From contig NZ_LMLP01000023.1 in the NCBI RefSeq assembly GCF_001421965.1, positions 124,001-188,000 of the forward strand: a stretch of 64,000 nt of DNA, given 5' to 3'. Below the pieces are notes generated by a model that was given only the letters and a program-made list of their open reading frames with translations, was not told where the DNA came from and ran no database searches. Numbering within the stretch: the stretch's first letter is position 1; every line of letters begins with the position of its first letter. The position numbers and the translations under genes were made by a program. The DNA is from Sphingomonas sp. Leaf67 (lineage in GTDB: Bacteria > Pseudomonadota > Alphaproteobacteria > Sphingomonadales > Sphingomonadaceae). Positions 36,000 through 45,457 of this stretch are shown here, one piece after another.

Positions 36000-36073
36000 T
36001 TGTCAGGATCGGCGAAGCTGATATAGCGGGCGGCAAGGCTCGCGAAGACGGGCGTCTGTCATGAGGATGTCCG

Positions 36074-37423
36074 ATGCGCCTGCCCGCTTCCAAGCCCCAT
36101 TTGTCGCTTCCCCGCATATTGGAAATGAATCTCGGTTTCCTCGGCCTGCAATTCTCGTTCGGGTTGCAGCAGGGGAATATGGCCCCGATCTACAGCTATC
36201 TGGGCGCGTCGGAGGCGACGATCCCGATGCTGCAACTGGCCGGGCCGATGACCGGCCTGCTGGTGCAGCCGCTGATCGGCGCGCTGAGCGACCGGACCGA
36301 CAGCCGCTGGGGACGGCGTACCCCCTATTTTCTGCTGGGGGCGGTGCTGTGCGCGCTGGGGCTGTTCTTCATGCCGCTGAGTTCGTCGTTGTTGATGGCG
36401 GTGTCGCTGCTGTGGATTCTCGACGCCGGCAACAACATCACGATGGAGCCGTATCGCGCCTATGTCAGCGACCGGCTGAACGAAAATCAGCACCAGATCG
36501 GGTTCCTGACGCAGAGCGCCTTCACCGGTGCGGCGCAGATGCTGGCGTTCCTGACCCCGTCGCTGCTGGTGTGGGCGGGGATGAACCAGGACTGGGTCGA
36601 CACCCACAACATCCCCTATACCGCGCGGATCGCGTTCATGGTGGGGGCGGTGCTGAGCTTTTCGACGATCCTGTGGTCGATCCGGCGCGTGCCCGAATTG
36701 CCGCTGTCGGCGCAGGAACGCGCCCGCATCGCCGCCGAGCCGAAGGGGCTGGGCGCGATGCTGAAGGAGATTGGATCGGCGATCCGCGACATGCCGCGGG
36801 CGATGCGCAAGCTGGCGCTGATGAGCCTGTTCCAATGGTATGCGATGGCGGCCTATTGGGCGTATGTCATCTATTCGGTCGGCCGGTCGGTTTATGGCAC
36901 CGCCGATGCGACCTCATCGGGTTTCCATTCGGCGGTGCTGACCAATGGCGAGATGGCGGCATTCTATAACGGGGTCGCATTCCTCGCCGCGTTCGCGATG
37001 GTGCCGTTGGCCAAGCGGATGGGTGCGGCGAGCCTGCACGCCCTCTGCCTCGTGCTGGCCGGGATCGGCATGGTCACGCTGCCGCACGTCACCGAAAAAT
37101 GGATGCTGTTCGTGCCCGCGATCGGCATCGGCATCGGCTGGGCCAGCATCATGGGCAACCCCTATGTGATCCTCGCCGGATCGATCCCGCCCGAGCGGAC
37201 CGGGGTCTATATGGGCATTTTCAACATGATGATCGTGATCCCGATGCTGATCTTCTCGGGCACGATGTGGCTGTTCTACGACAGGCTGCTGGGCGGCGAT
37301 CCGCGCAACGTGCTGACGCTGTGCGGGGTGCTGATGTTCGCGGCGGCGATCGCGGTGTGGAGCGTGCGCGAGCGCAATGCGCAGGGGCTGCCGGTCGGCG
37401 CGACGCAGGACGCGGCGGCGTGA
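36074..37423 (+). CDS. SLC45-like MFS disaccharide/oligosaccharide transporter
   Basis: A 449-residue permease with about 12 membrane helices. The loop 2-3 motif [19 protein letters not shown], the [20 protein letters not shown] segment and [25 protein letters not shown] are typical of bacterial SLC45-type proton-coupled sugar carriers (sucrose, maltose and related sugars). Start ATG follows GAGGA. Its stop overlaps the GTG start of the alpha-galactosidase, so the two are coupled. A GH68 enzyme follows. The combination suggests import of raffinose-family sugars or sucrose across the inner membrane. Confidence 0.85.
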   Translation: MRLPASKPHLSLPRILEMNLGFLGLQFSFGLQQGNMAPIYSYLGASEATIPMLQLAGPMTGLLVQPLIGALSDRTDSRWGRRTPYFLLGAVLCALGLFFMPLSSSLLMAVSLLWILDAGNNITMEPYRAYVSDRLNENQHQIGFLTQSAFTGAAQMLAFLTPSLLVWAGMNQDWVDTHNIPYTARIAFMVGAVLSFSTILWSIRRVPELPLSAQERARIAAEPKGLGAMLKEIGSAIRDMPRAMRKLALMSLFQWYAMAAYWAYVIYSVGRSVYGTADATSSGFHSAVLTNGEMAAFYNGVAFLAAFAMVPLAKRMGAASLHALCLVLAGIGMVTLPHVTEKWMLFVPAIGIGIGWASIMGNPYVILAGSIPPERTGVYMGIFNMMIVIPMLIFSGTMWLFYDRLLGGDPRNVLTLCGVLMFAAAIAVWSVRERNAQGLPVGATQDAAA

Positions 37424-39525
37424 CCATCGCGCTGCACGGCCCGACATCGAGCCTGATCCTCGAACCGCAGGAAGGTGCCGCGCCGCTGTGGCGCTGGTGG
37501 GGGCCGCGCGTCGACGCCGCCCTGCTGCCGCCGCTCGGCGATACGCGGCCGCAGGCGTCCTTCTCGCTCGATCGCGATCAGCCGCTGACGCTGGTGCCGG
37601 CCTATGGCACCGGCTGGTTCGGGCCGGCGGCGTTGCGCGCGCATCGCGGCGGGCGGGCGTTCGCACAATGGTTCGCCGACGTTGCCATCAAGGCGGAACC
37701 GGACGCGATCACCGTCACGTTGACCGATCGGACCGCGCGCGTGACCGTCGTGCAGCGGATTGCGATGGCGGGCGATATGCTGACGCTGTCGGCGAGCGTT
37801 ACCAATGACGGCGATGATGTGCTGGATGTCGACTGGCTGGCGGCGGCGACGCTGCCGCTGCCCGGCGACAGTGCGACGATTCGCAGCTTCACCGGGCGGC
37901 ACAATGCCGAGTTCGTCGTCCATGACGAAGCGATGCCGGCGCATGGCTGGGTCCGCGAGAACCGGCGCGGGCTGACCGGCCATGCCGGGCCACCGGGGTT
38001 GTTCGTGGTCGGACCGAATGCGGGCTGGCACCATGGCCGGGTCCATGCCGCGCAACTGGCATGGTCGGGCAATCACCGGCTGTCGATCGAGCGCGACGAT
38101 GATGGGTTCTGGGTGTTGCAGATGGGCGAGGCGCCGGCCCCCGGCGAGATCCGGTTGGCCCCGGGCGAAACCTACGCCACGCCCGAGATGCTCGCGACCT
38201 GTTCGATCGCCGGATTGAACGGCGCGGTGCAGGCATTCCATGCCGCCGTCCGCGCGCGCGCACCATGGGCCGGGGCGATGCGCCCGCGCCCGGTGCATGT
38301 GAACAGCTGGGAAGGTTTCTATTTCGACCATGACGAAGCGGCGCTGATGGCGCTGGCCGATCGGTCGGCGGGGCTGGGCGTCGAGCGGTTCGTGCTCGAC
38401 GATGGCTGGTTCAAGGGACGCGGCGACGACACCGCCGCGCTGGGCGACTGGGTGGCCGATCCGGTCAAATATCCGCGCGGGTTGCAGCCGCTGGCCGACC
38501 ATGTCGTCGGCCTGGGCATGGAGTTCGGGCTGTGGGTCGAACCCGAAATGGTCAATCCCGACAGCGATCTGGCGCGCGCGCATCCCGACTGGGCGTTGCA
38601 GCTGGACGGCGTGCCGATGCTGACGTCGCGCAACCAGCTGGTGCTCGACCTGGGGCGGGCCGAGGTTCGCGCGTATCTGTTCGACGCGATCGATACGCTG
38701 CTGCGCGACCTGCCGATCGCCTATCTGAAATGGGATCATAATCGCGATCTGGCGCCGGCCGGCGATGCGCGGGGACGGGCGGGCTATCATGCACAGGTGG
38801 TCGGTGCCTATGCGCTGATCGACCGGTTGCGCGCGGCGCATCCGGCGGTCGAGATCGAGGCATGCGCCGGTGGCGGCGGGCGCAGCGATGCCGGCATCGC
38901 CACGCGCACGCACCGGATGTGGACCAGCGATTGCATCGACGCGGTCAGCCGGGTCGCGATGCAGCGCGGCTTCCTGCATTTCCTGCCGCCCGAAATGATG
39001 GGGTCGCATGTCGGGGCCAGCCCGGCGCATTCGACCGGGCGCAGCCAAGGCATGGCGTTCCGCGCCGCCGTGGCGCTGCCCGGTCATTTCGGCGTCGAGC
39101 TCGACCCGGCAGCGATCGCACCGGCCGATGCGGTGACGCTGGCGGTGGCGATCGAGCGGTACAAGGATTTGCGCGACCGGCTGCACCATGGCCGGCTGTG
39201 GATGGGCGAGGGCGGCGACGGCTTGCTCTGGCAGATGCAGGGTGAAATCGGCGACCTGCTGTTGAGCGTGACTCAGGTGCAGCCGATGACGGTGCGCCAT
39301 CCATTGCCGCTGCCGGTGCCGCCTTTGGCCGGGGCGGGGCGGGTGCGGGTGCGCCTGCTCGACCTAGCCACCACGCCCGGTCACCCGCTGCCCGATGCGC
39401 CGATCTTTGCCGCGATGCGCGGCGAGGGCGTCGTGCTGGACGGCGACGGGCTGGCCCATGCCGGCCTGCCGATCCCGGCGATGAAGGCGGAGAGCGTCGC
39501 GCTGTTCGCCATCACCGCAGCCTGA
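37420..39525 (+). CDS. GH36 alpha-galactosidase
   Basis: A 701-residue enzyme with the N-terminal beta-supersandwich, a TIM barrel and a small C-terminal sheet. The barrel starts at VHVNSWEGFYFDHDE. FVLDDGWFKGRGDD and GLWVEPEMVNPDSDL follow. The nucleophile Asp lies in YLKWDHNRDL near residue 440, and the acid/base Asp in WTSDCIDAVSR near residue 505. GTG at 37420 overlaps the transporter stop. There is no signal peptide, so it acts in the cytoplasm, probably removing galactose from raffinose, stachyose or melibiose taken up by the adjacent transporter. Confidence 0.9.
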   Translation: MTIALHGPTSSLILEPQEGAAPLWRWWGPRVDAALLPPLGDTRPQASFSLDRDQPLTLVPAYGTGWFGPAALRAHRGGRAFAQWFADVAIKAEPDAITVTLTDRTARVTVVQRIAMAGDMLTLSASVTNDGDDVLDVDWLAAATLPLPGDSATIRSFTGRHNAEFVVHDEAMPAHGWVRENRRGLTGHAGPPGLFVVGPNAGWHHGRVHAAQLAWSGNHRLSIERDDDGFWVLQMGEAPAPGEIRLAPGETYATPEMLATCSIAGLNGAVQAFHAAVRARAPWAGAMRPRPVHVNSWEGFYFDHDEAALMALADRSAGLGVERFVLDDGWFKGRGDDTAALGDWVADPVKYPRGLQPLADHVVGLGMEFGLWVEPEMVNPDSDLARAHPDWALQLDGVPMLTSRNQLVLDLGRAEVRAYLFDAIDTLLRDLPIAYLKWDHNRDLAPAGDARGRAGYHAQVVGAYALIDRLRAAHPAVEIEACAGGGGRSDAGIATRTHRMWTSDCIDAVSRVAMQRGFLHFLPPEMMGSHVGASPAHSTGRSQGMAFRAAVALPGHFGVELDPAAIAPADAVTLAVAIERYKDLRDRLHHGRLWMGEGGDGLLWQMQGEIGDLLLSVTQVQPMTVRHPLPLPVPPLAGAGRVRVRLLDLATTPGHPLPDAPIFAAMRGEGVVLDGDGLAHAGLPIPAMKAESVALFAITAA

Positions 39526-39556
39526 CTCTATCGTTTTCCAGTCGAAAGCCGCCCTT

Positions 39557-40702
39557 ATGACCATGCCCGCCCGCCGCCCCGCCCCCGACCAGCCGCTGCC
39601 GACCCATTGGAGCATCGATGCCGCGCGGCTGGCCGCCGATCAGCCGGAACTGGCCTTGCCGGTATTCTCGCTGGCCGATCTGACCCCGGTGGTGCCGGGC
39701 CATGACGTGTGGGACATGTGGCAGATCGCCACTGCCGATGGCCGCACCGCGTTCGTCGAGGATCGCAGCTGGTGGTTCTTCCTGATGACGCCGCAATTCG
39801 CCGATCCCGACGACCGGCACGATGCGGCGCGCATCCGGCTGACCAGCCATGGCGCGGATGGCTGGCGCGATCATGGCGATGCGTTTCCGGACGGCTTTAC
39901 GCCGGGCAGTCGCGAATGGTCGGGGTCGGCGGTGCTGGCCGAGGATGGCGTGACGCTGACCCTGTATTTCACCGCATCGGGCCGGCAGGGGCAGGCGCGG
40001 ACGTTCGAACAGCGATTGTTCGAAAGCGTCGGGCGCTTTGCCGATGGCGCGGTCGGTGACTGGTCGACCCCCGTGGAGTCGATCGCCGCCGATGGCGCAA
40101 CCTATCGGCGCGCCGATCAGGCCGAAGCGGTCGATGGCCGGATCAAGGGCTTTCGCGATCCCGGCTATTTCCGCGATCCCGCCGATGGCGCAGAATATCT
40201 GTTGTTCGTCGGATCGGCCGGATGGGTCGATGACGTGCAGGACGGGGTGATCGGCGTGGCGAAGCGCGCCACGCCCGATCAGCCGTGGCGGCTGGCGGCA
40301 CCGTTGCTGGAGTCGATCGGGGTCAATAGCGAGCTGGAACGGCCGCATATCGTGTTGGTCGAGGGGCGCTATTATCTGTTCTGGTCGACGCAGGCGAAGC
40401 GCTTCGCCGATGGCACCGGCGCGCCGACCGGGCTGTACGGCGCGGTGGCGGACAGCATGACCGGGCCGTGGGTGCCGCTCAACGGATCGGGGCTGGTCGC
40501 GGGCAATCCGGCGCAGGAGCCGTATCAGGCCTATTGCTGGTGGGTCACCGGCGAACTGGATGTCATCAGCTTTGCCGATTCCGTAGGCCTGAACGGGGCG
40601 GAGCCGAGCGATGGCGCGACGCGGCGGCGGCATTTCGGGGGGACGGCGGCACCGTGGTTCCGGCTGGTGCTCGATGGGGACAGGGCGCGCTGGGTGATGT
40701 GA
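39557..40702 (+). CDS. GH68 levansucrase/invertase-family enzyme without signal peptide
   Basis: A 381-residue five-bladed beta-propeller enzyme. The nucleophile Asp lies in DVWDMW near residue 50, the transition-state Asp in GFRDPGYF near residue 200, and the acid/base Glu in SELERPHIV near residue 260. GH68 enzymes split sucrose and either hydrolyse it or build fructans, and they are normally secreted. This one begins MTMPARRPAPDQPLPTHWS and has no signal peptide. Following a sugar transporter and alpha-galactosidase, it probably works inside the cell as an invertase on sucrose released from raffinose. This functional reading is inference. Confidence 0.87.
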   Translation: MTMPARRPAPDQPLPTHWSIDAARLAADQPELALPVFSLADLTPVVPGHDVWDMWQIATADGRTAFVEDRSWWFFLMTPQFADPDDRHDAARIRLTSHGADGWRDHGDAFPDGFTPGSREWSGSAVLAEDGVTLTLYFTASGRQGQARTFEQRLFESVGRFADGAVGDWSTPVESIAADGATYRRADQAEAVDGRIKGFRDPGYFRDPADGAEYLLFVGSAGWVDDVQDGVIGVAKRATPDQPWRLAAPLLESIGVNSELERPHIVLVEGRYYLFWSTQAKRFADGTGAPTGLYGAVADSMTGPWVPLNGSGLVAGNPAQEPYQAYCWWVTGELDVISFADSVGLNGAEPSDGATRRRHFGGTAAPWFRLVLDGDRARWVM

Positions 40703-40727
40703 GCCGACTGGTTTTAGGATAACGTGG

Positions 40728-40761
40728 GGCGTCGCCGGTTCGGTCCGGCGGCGCCTTTTTT
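40728..40761 (+). terminator. Rho-independent terminator of the raffinose/sucrose operon
   Basis: GGCGTCGCCGG and CCGGCGGCGCC form an 11-pair stem (one G-T pair) with loop TTCGGT, followed by six T. It lies 26 bases after the GH68 stop. Confidence 0.9.
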
Positions 40762-40791
40762 GTGTTCGGCCAATGGCCCTTTTGCCAGATG

Positions 40792-40876
40792 CGTCGCCCC
40801 AGCGCAGGCTGGGGCCTCTCGCGGTTCTTGCACCGTGCTATTACCGGGAGATCCCAGCCTTCGCTGGGATGACGAC
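40792..40876. repeat. Palindromic intergenic element
   Basis: Left unit CGTCGCCCCAGCGCAGGCTGGGG and right unit ATCCCAGCCTTCGCTGGGATGACGAC are each palindromic and face each other. They belong to the dispersed palindromic family of this window. The element sits between two convergent terminators in the 40703-41044 gap, where no gene was found. Confidence 0.75.
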
Positions 40877-40992
40877 CGGGTCGGCGGGGTCGGTGCGCCT
40901 CCCAAGGCTCCTGCTGTGCGCCATCACCGGAAGATCCCCGCCCGTGCTTCGATAACGTTCGGGGCTCGGAAGGGCAGCTACCTGCCGCACAC

Positions 40993-41026
40993 AAAAAAGG
41001 GCGGCCCGGCCGAAGCCGTGCCGCCC
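40993..41026 (-). terminator. Rho-independent terminator of the TonB receptor gene
   Basis: Read on the minus strand, GGGCGGCACGGC and GCCGGGCCGCCC pair (one mismatch) around a TTCG tetraloop and are followed by six T. It lies 18 bases after the receptor stop. Confidence 0.9.
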
Positions 41027-41044
41027 GTAAGGCTCGGGAGGGCG

Positions 41045-43570
41045 TTAGAAACGGTAGCGGATCGAGCCGGTCACCGTCCGGCCATAGAGCGCGGTGTTGT
41101 TGAACACGGCGCTGGTCGACGACAGGATCGGGTTCAGGCTGCCACCGCCACGGAAGCCGAGCTTGTCGAACAGGTTGTTGACGTTCAGCCCCAGTTCGAT
41201 GCGGTCGACCGGACGTACCGTCAGGAAGCCGTTGACGAAGGTCGAGCCCTTGATCGTGTAGAGGTTGAAGTCGTCCGACGGGGTCGCCGTCTGTCCGTTC
41301 ACGCTGACACCGAACGCGACCACGCCCGCGTCATAGGAGGGCGAGACGACGAACAGGAATTCGGGCAGGCCGCCGGGACGGTTGCCGACCAGTGCCGGGG
41401 TGACGCTGCTGACGATCTTCGAATTCGAATAGGTCGCATCGGCGGCGAGGTGGAAATTGCCGTAGTTTACCCGGCTGGAAAACTCGACGCCGAACGAGCG
41501 ATAGCCGTTCGAGATGTTCGGGTCGTTGTTGGGCGCGGGATTGTTGATGCGGGTGAAGTCGTAGTTGTTTTCGGTCAACGTCGAGCGGAAGCCGGTGATT
41601 TCGACCGTGTAGGACGCATCGCCGAACATGCTGCCGCGCTGCTTCAGGCCGATTTCCTGCTGGTTCAGGAAGTTGACCGACGTCGATTCACCCTGCGCGT
41701 TGAGCGAGCCGTCGGCGTTGAAATTGCCCGACAGGACGCGGCGATCGGCATTGAACCGGCCGCCACGGCTGACGCGGGCGAACGCGCTGGTATTGCCGCT
41801 GAACGCATAGAGCGCGCCGAGCGACCAGCTGACATAGCTGTCGCTGTAATCGACATTCTCGACCGTCGGGCTGAGCGTGAGCGACGGAATGAGCGCCGAT
41901 CCCAGCGCGTCGCTGACGCGGGTGACGGGGCCGGTGACGCCGCCCTGTGCCGTCCCCTTGCCGCTGACATTGTCATAGCGAACCGATGCGTCGAGGTTCA
42001 GCCCGCCGGTTTCATACCCGACCTGCAGGAACGGGGCGACGTCGGTATAGCTCAGATCGACGCGGCGGGCGCAGCAGCTGCCCCAATTGTCGTTGAACCC
42101 GGCCTGACCCGCGGCGGTCAGCTGCGTCCCGATCGTGTTGAACAGGTCGAGCGGCGCGGCATTCTCGCCGTTCAATTCAGCGAAGTTGCGGTTGACGTGC
42201 CAGTCCTGCTCGATGTTCTGCTTCATCACGAACACGCCGGTCGACACCGTCGCCTTGCCACCGCCCACGTCGAACTTGCCGTTCACCGCGAGGTTGTTGG
42301 CGAAGTTGTTCATGTTCTTCATCAACGTGTTGATGTTCGGATTATTGTTCACATAGGCGCCGGTGAACAGCTGGCCCTGGTTCGGACCGGCGGCATAGCG
42401 CAGCGAACCGACGACCTGCCCGTTGACGGTCGACCCGATCACCCCGCCCGCGCCGGTGCGCGGCGCGACGTTGATGAACTGGGTCGTGAAATTGCCGCTG
42501 ATCCACTGATAGCGCAGCGTGTTGTCGAGCGTGATGTTGTCGGTCAGGTCGTAGTGGAACTGCGCGCCGAGGCCGGTGACGCGCGGGTGGATGCCCTGCA
42601 CCTCGGCGCTGCGCAGACCGCCGCCGTCATAGTCGAGATACTGGAACCGGCGGTTGTAGATCGAATAGGACGACCCGTCGCGGCCATCGAAATTAGGCAG
42701 CGGGGCGAAACCGGTGACCTTGTTCCCCTCCAGCGTCGCGATCGACGGGGTGGTGGTGTTGGTCGGGGCCTGTTCGTCCAGCCGCTTGAAATACAGGCGA
42801 ACGAAGCCGCGACCGTCGGGCAGGTCCTTGGTGATGTTCGCCTTGATCTGGTAACCGCGCAGGATGTTGAAGCGTTCGTTGGTCAGACCGCCGCCGTTGC
42901 GGGCATAGCCACCGACATGGAAGCGCAGCGTGTCGTTGATCGGCGCGCCGTAATCGAAATCGACGCGATGTTCGCGAAAGCCGATGCCGTTCGAATAGGC
43001 GACCTGACCGCCCGCCTTGTCGCCGGTCTTGCTCAGATAGTTGATGACCGCGCCCGGTGCCTGACTGGAAAAGGTAGAGGCCGAACCGCCGCGTACCGCC
43101 TCGACGCGCTGGACGTTCTGGTCGAAGCGCAGCCAATAGTCGTTGTTGCCGAAGTTGATGTCGCCGAACAGGACGGTGGGCAGGCCGTCTTCCTGGAGCG
43201 CGACATATTCCGAACCACCGGTCGACACCGGAATGCCGCGCACGCCGATGTTCGCGTTGCCGCCGGGGCCGGCGGTGTCGCTGGGCTGAAGACCCGGGAT
43301 GTTGCGCAGCACTTCGGCTTCGGAACGCGGCGTGAAATTGGTGATCGCTTCGTTGCTGAGCTGCGTGACCGAGATCGAGCTGCGGAAGCGCGAGCGTTCG
43401 CCGCTGCTGGCGGTGACGACGATTTCGTCGCTGGCCTCGGCAGCATCCGGGATTGCGCCGGGGGCTTGGCTGGTCGTTTGAGCTTCGGGGGCGCCCGTCT
43501 GGGCAACGGCCGGCGCGGCGACGAGCAAGGCGATCGGCGACACACAGACAAGCAGAACCGGCATCTTCAT
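41045..43570 (-). CDS. TonB-dependent receptor (beside raffinose/sucrose operon)
   Basis: An 841-residue receptor with a signal peptide (cleavage near APAVA-QT), TonB box-like EIVVTASSG at about residue 49, plug segments NIGVRGIPVS and VALQEDGLPTVLFGDINF, and a barrel ending TGSIRYRF. The ATG at 43570 follows GGAGGG. It is convergent with the raffinose/sucrose operon and downstream of a halogenase homologue on the same strand. Two dyads in the 113-base gap upstream resemble one before the sugar operon. It may bring the same sugars across the outer membrane, which is inference from position and operators. Confidence 0.92.
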   Translation of the reverse strand: MKMPVLLVCVSPIALLVAAPAVAQTGAPEAQTTSQAPGAIPDAAEASDEIVVTASSGERSRFRSSISVTQLSNEAITNFTPRSEAEVLRNIPGLQPSDTAGPGGNANIGVRGIPVSTGGSEYVALQEDGLPTVLFGDINFGNNDYWLRFDQNVQRVEAVRGGSASTFSSQAPGAVINYLSKTGDKAGGQVAYSNGIGFREHRVDFDYGAPINDTLRFHVGGYARNGGGLTNERFNILRGYQIKANITKDLPDGRGFVRLYFKRLDEQAPTNTTTPSIATLEGNKVTGFAPLPNFDGRDGSSYSIYNRRFQYLDYDGGGLRSAEVQGIHPRVTGLGAQFHYDLTDNITLDNTLRYQWISGNFTTQFINVAPRTGAGGVIGSTVNGQVVGSLRYAAGPNQGQLFTGAYVNNNPNINTLMKNMNNFANNLAVNGKFDVGGGKATVSTGVFVMKQNIEQDWHVNRNFAELNGENAAPLDLFNTIGTQLTAAGQAGFNDNWGSCCARRVDLSYTDVAPFLQVGYETGGLNLDASVRYDNVSGKGTAQGGVTGPVTRVSDALGSALIPSLTLSPTVENVDYSDSYVSWSLGALYAFSGNTSAFARVSRGGRFNADRRVLSGNFNADGSLNAQGESTSVNFLNQQEIGLKQRGSMFGDASYTVEITGFRSTLTENNYDFTRINNPAPNNDPNISNGYRSFGVEFSSRVNYGNFHLAADATYSNSKIVSSVTPALVGNRPGGLPEFLFVVSPSYDAGVVAFGVSVNGQTATPSDDFNLYTIKGSTFVNGFLTVRPVDRIELGLNVNNLFDKLGFRGGGSLNPILSSTSAVFNNTALYGRTVTGSIRYRF

Positions 43571-43631
43571 GGCAAACCCTCCATCGACGGCTCCACTCGC
43601 GAGAGCCTGTTAATCGCTGCATACCGGCTTA

Positions 43632-43666
43632 GCAATCGTTTGCAAGGGGTAATGCAAAGGATTGCA
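43632..43666. promoter_or_regulatory. Tandem operator-like dyads before a TonB receptor
   Basis: GCAATCGTTTGC (43632-43643; arms GCAA/TTGC) is followed nine bases later by TGCAAAGGATTGCA (43653-43666; arms TGCAA/TTGCA). Both have the arm-and-short-centre layout of LacI-family operators and lie 60-100 bases upstream of the receptor start. Confidence 0.5.
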
Positions 43667-43683
43667 ACAAACGGTCGAGGCGA

Positions 43684-45186
43684 TCAGCGGGTCGCGCCGA
43701 TCTGTTGCAGAAATGCCGCATGGGTCGGCATCGATTTCGCCATCGCGTCGATCGCGGCCGACAGGCGGTCGACGAAGCTGGCGCTGTTGGTGGGGTCGAG
43801 CAGGGGGTCGAGCGAGACGGGGTTGTTCAACTGGCCGATATGCACGGCCAGCCAGCTGGGCGGGCCGAACAGGTCCATGTCGCGCGCGACGAGGCGGCCG
43901 CCATGGCGGAAATGCGCGATCTTGAGCGCGACCGTGTCGGGCACGTCCATGCCTGCGCAGTCGCGCCACAGCGGCGCATCGTCGCGCGTCGTCAGCTTGT
44001 AATGCAGGATCAGGAAGTCGCGGATACGCTCATATTCCGTACCGGCGACGCGGTTATATTCGTCGATCGGCAGCGGGTCGAAATCGCGGGTCGGGAAATA
44101 GGCGAGCAGCTTGGCGATGCCGGTCTGGATCAGGTGGATGCTGGTCGATTCGAGCGGCTCCATGAACCCGCTGGCAAGGCCGATCGCGACGACGTTGCGG
44201 TTCCAGAAGCGCCGTCGCCGCCCGGTGGTGAAGCGCAGGAAGCGTGGATCGGCGAGCGCCGGTCCATCCAGATTCGCCATCAGCGTCGCGGCGGCCTCGT
44301 CGTCGGACAGATGGCGGCTGCAATAGACATAGCCGTTGCCGGTGCGATGTTGCAGCGGGATGCGCCATTGCCACCCGGCGGCACGTGCGGTCGATCGCGT
44401 ATAGGGGGTCAGCCCGTCGCCACCGGTCGCGCACGGCACCGCCACCGCGCGGTCGCACGGCAGCCAGTGCGTCCAGTCGTCATAGCCGGTCGCCAGCGCG
44501 CCCTCGATCAGCAGCCCGCGAAACCCCGAACAGTCGACGAACAGGTCGGCGGCAAGGGTTCGCCCGTCGTGCAGCGTGACGCTGGCGACGTGGCCGGTCT
44601 GCCCGTCCAGCGCAGCATCGGCGACCTTGCCCTCGACCCGCACCACGCCGCGCGCCTCGGCATAGCGGCGCAGGAAGGCGGCGTAGAGGCCGGCGTCGAA
44701 ATGATAGGCATAGTCGAAGGTCGAGGCGACGCTGCGCGGATCGCCCATCGGCCGGGCGAACCGGCCATGTTTCGCCACGCCCCACGCCATCGACAGATCG
44801 TCGAGCGGGGCCGGCGACCCGGCAGCGCGCGCCGCGAGCCAATGTTGATGCACGGCGACCAGATCGAACGGTTTGCCGAACGTACCGAACGGGTGGAAAT
44901 ATCGATGGCCGTGCCGCGCCCAATCGACGAATTCGATGCCGAGTTTGAAACTGCCCTTCGTCTCGCGCAGGAATTCGGCCTCGTCGATGCCGAGCGTGTC
45001 GTTGAACAGCTTGATCGGCGGGATCGTCGCCTCACCGACACCGACGGTGCCGATGTCGTCGGATTCGACCAGGGTGATCGCGCAGCGTGTGCCGAGCGCG
45101 CGCGACAGCGCCGCCGCGCTCATCCACCCCGCCGTACCGCCGCCGACGATCAGGATCGAGCGAATTGCCGATTGCGGTTGGTCCAC
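43684..45186 (-). CDS. Flavin-dependent tryptophan halogenase homologue (second copy)
   Basis: A 500-residue homologue of the protein encoded at 27751-29256, with the same key features: GGGTAGW at residues 15-21, catalytic-type Lys81 in [28 protein letters not shown], and [12 protein letters not shown]. The GTG at 45186 follows CGGAGAG at seven bases. It lies directly upstream of a TonB receptor on the same strand but has no DUF6445 partner. The native substrate is unknown; the sugar-uptake context makes a free-tryptophan role doubtful. No flavin reductase is seen nearby. Confidence 0.87.
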   Translation of the reverse strand: MDQPQSAIRSILIVGGGTAGWMSAAALSRALGTRCAITLVESDDIGTVGVGEATIPPIKLFNDTLGIDEAEFLRETKGSFKLGIEFVDWARHGHRYFHPFGTFGKPFDLVAVHQHWLAARAAGSPAPLDDLSMAWGVAKHGRFARPMGDPRSVASTFDYAYHFDAGLYAAFLRRYAEARGVVRVEGKVADAALDGQTGHVASVTLHDGRTLAADLFVDCSGFRGLLIEGALATGYDDWTHWLPCDRAVAVPCATGGDGLTPYTRSTARAAGWQWRIPLQHRTGNGYVYCSRHLSDDEAAATLMANLDGPALADPRFLRFTTGRRRRFWNRNVVAIGLASGFMEPLESTSIHLIQTGIAKLLAYFPTRDFDPLPIDEYNRVAGTEYERIRDFLILHYKLTTRDDAPLWRDCAGMDVPDTVALKIAHFRHGGRLVARDMDLFGPPSWLAVHIGQLNNPVSLDPLLDPTNSASFVDRLSAAIDAMAKSMPTHAAFLQQIGATR

Positions 45187-45457
45187 GCTGTGCTCTCCGG
45201 TGGTCCGCGTTTGCCACGGTTCGGGAAGGTGTAGTGGGCAGCGGACGGTACTGCAATCGAATGCCATTTGTGTACGGGATGATGTTCGTGTCGGTATGCG
45301 GTGTCACGGGGTCCGCAGCATCCGACTGTCGACATGGGCGGCATTCGGCGCGTGTCCGATTTGCCGCTGACACGGGCACCTCGTCATGCCAAAAGCAATA
45401 AAATTACACGCGGGTGAGTCGGCGACAGACCGGCCTTCGCGATCGGCAGGAGAGTGT

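Noticed and set aside
37276..39300. Minus-strand open frame opposite the alpha-galactosidase
   Set aside because: The plus strand has clear GH36 catalytic motifs. The antisense product is compositionally biased with no recognisable motif.
40724..44002. Plus-strand open frame of about 1092 codons opposite a TonB receptor and halogenase
   Set aside because: It is antisense to two recognisable genes and crosses two terminators. No protein family is visible in its translation.
45252..45263. GCAATCGAATGC before the second halogenase as a further operator copy
   Set aside because: The second half is not the mirror image of the first, so it lacks the dyad seen at 35989 and 43632.
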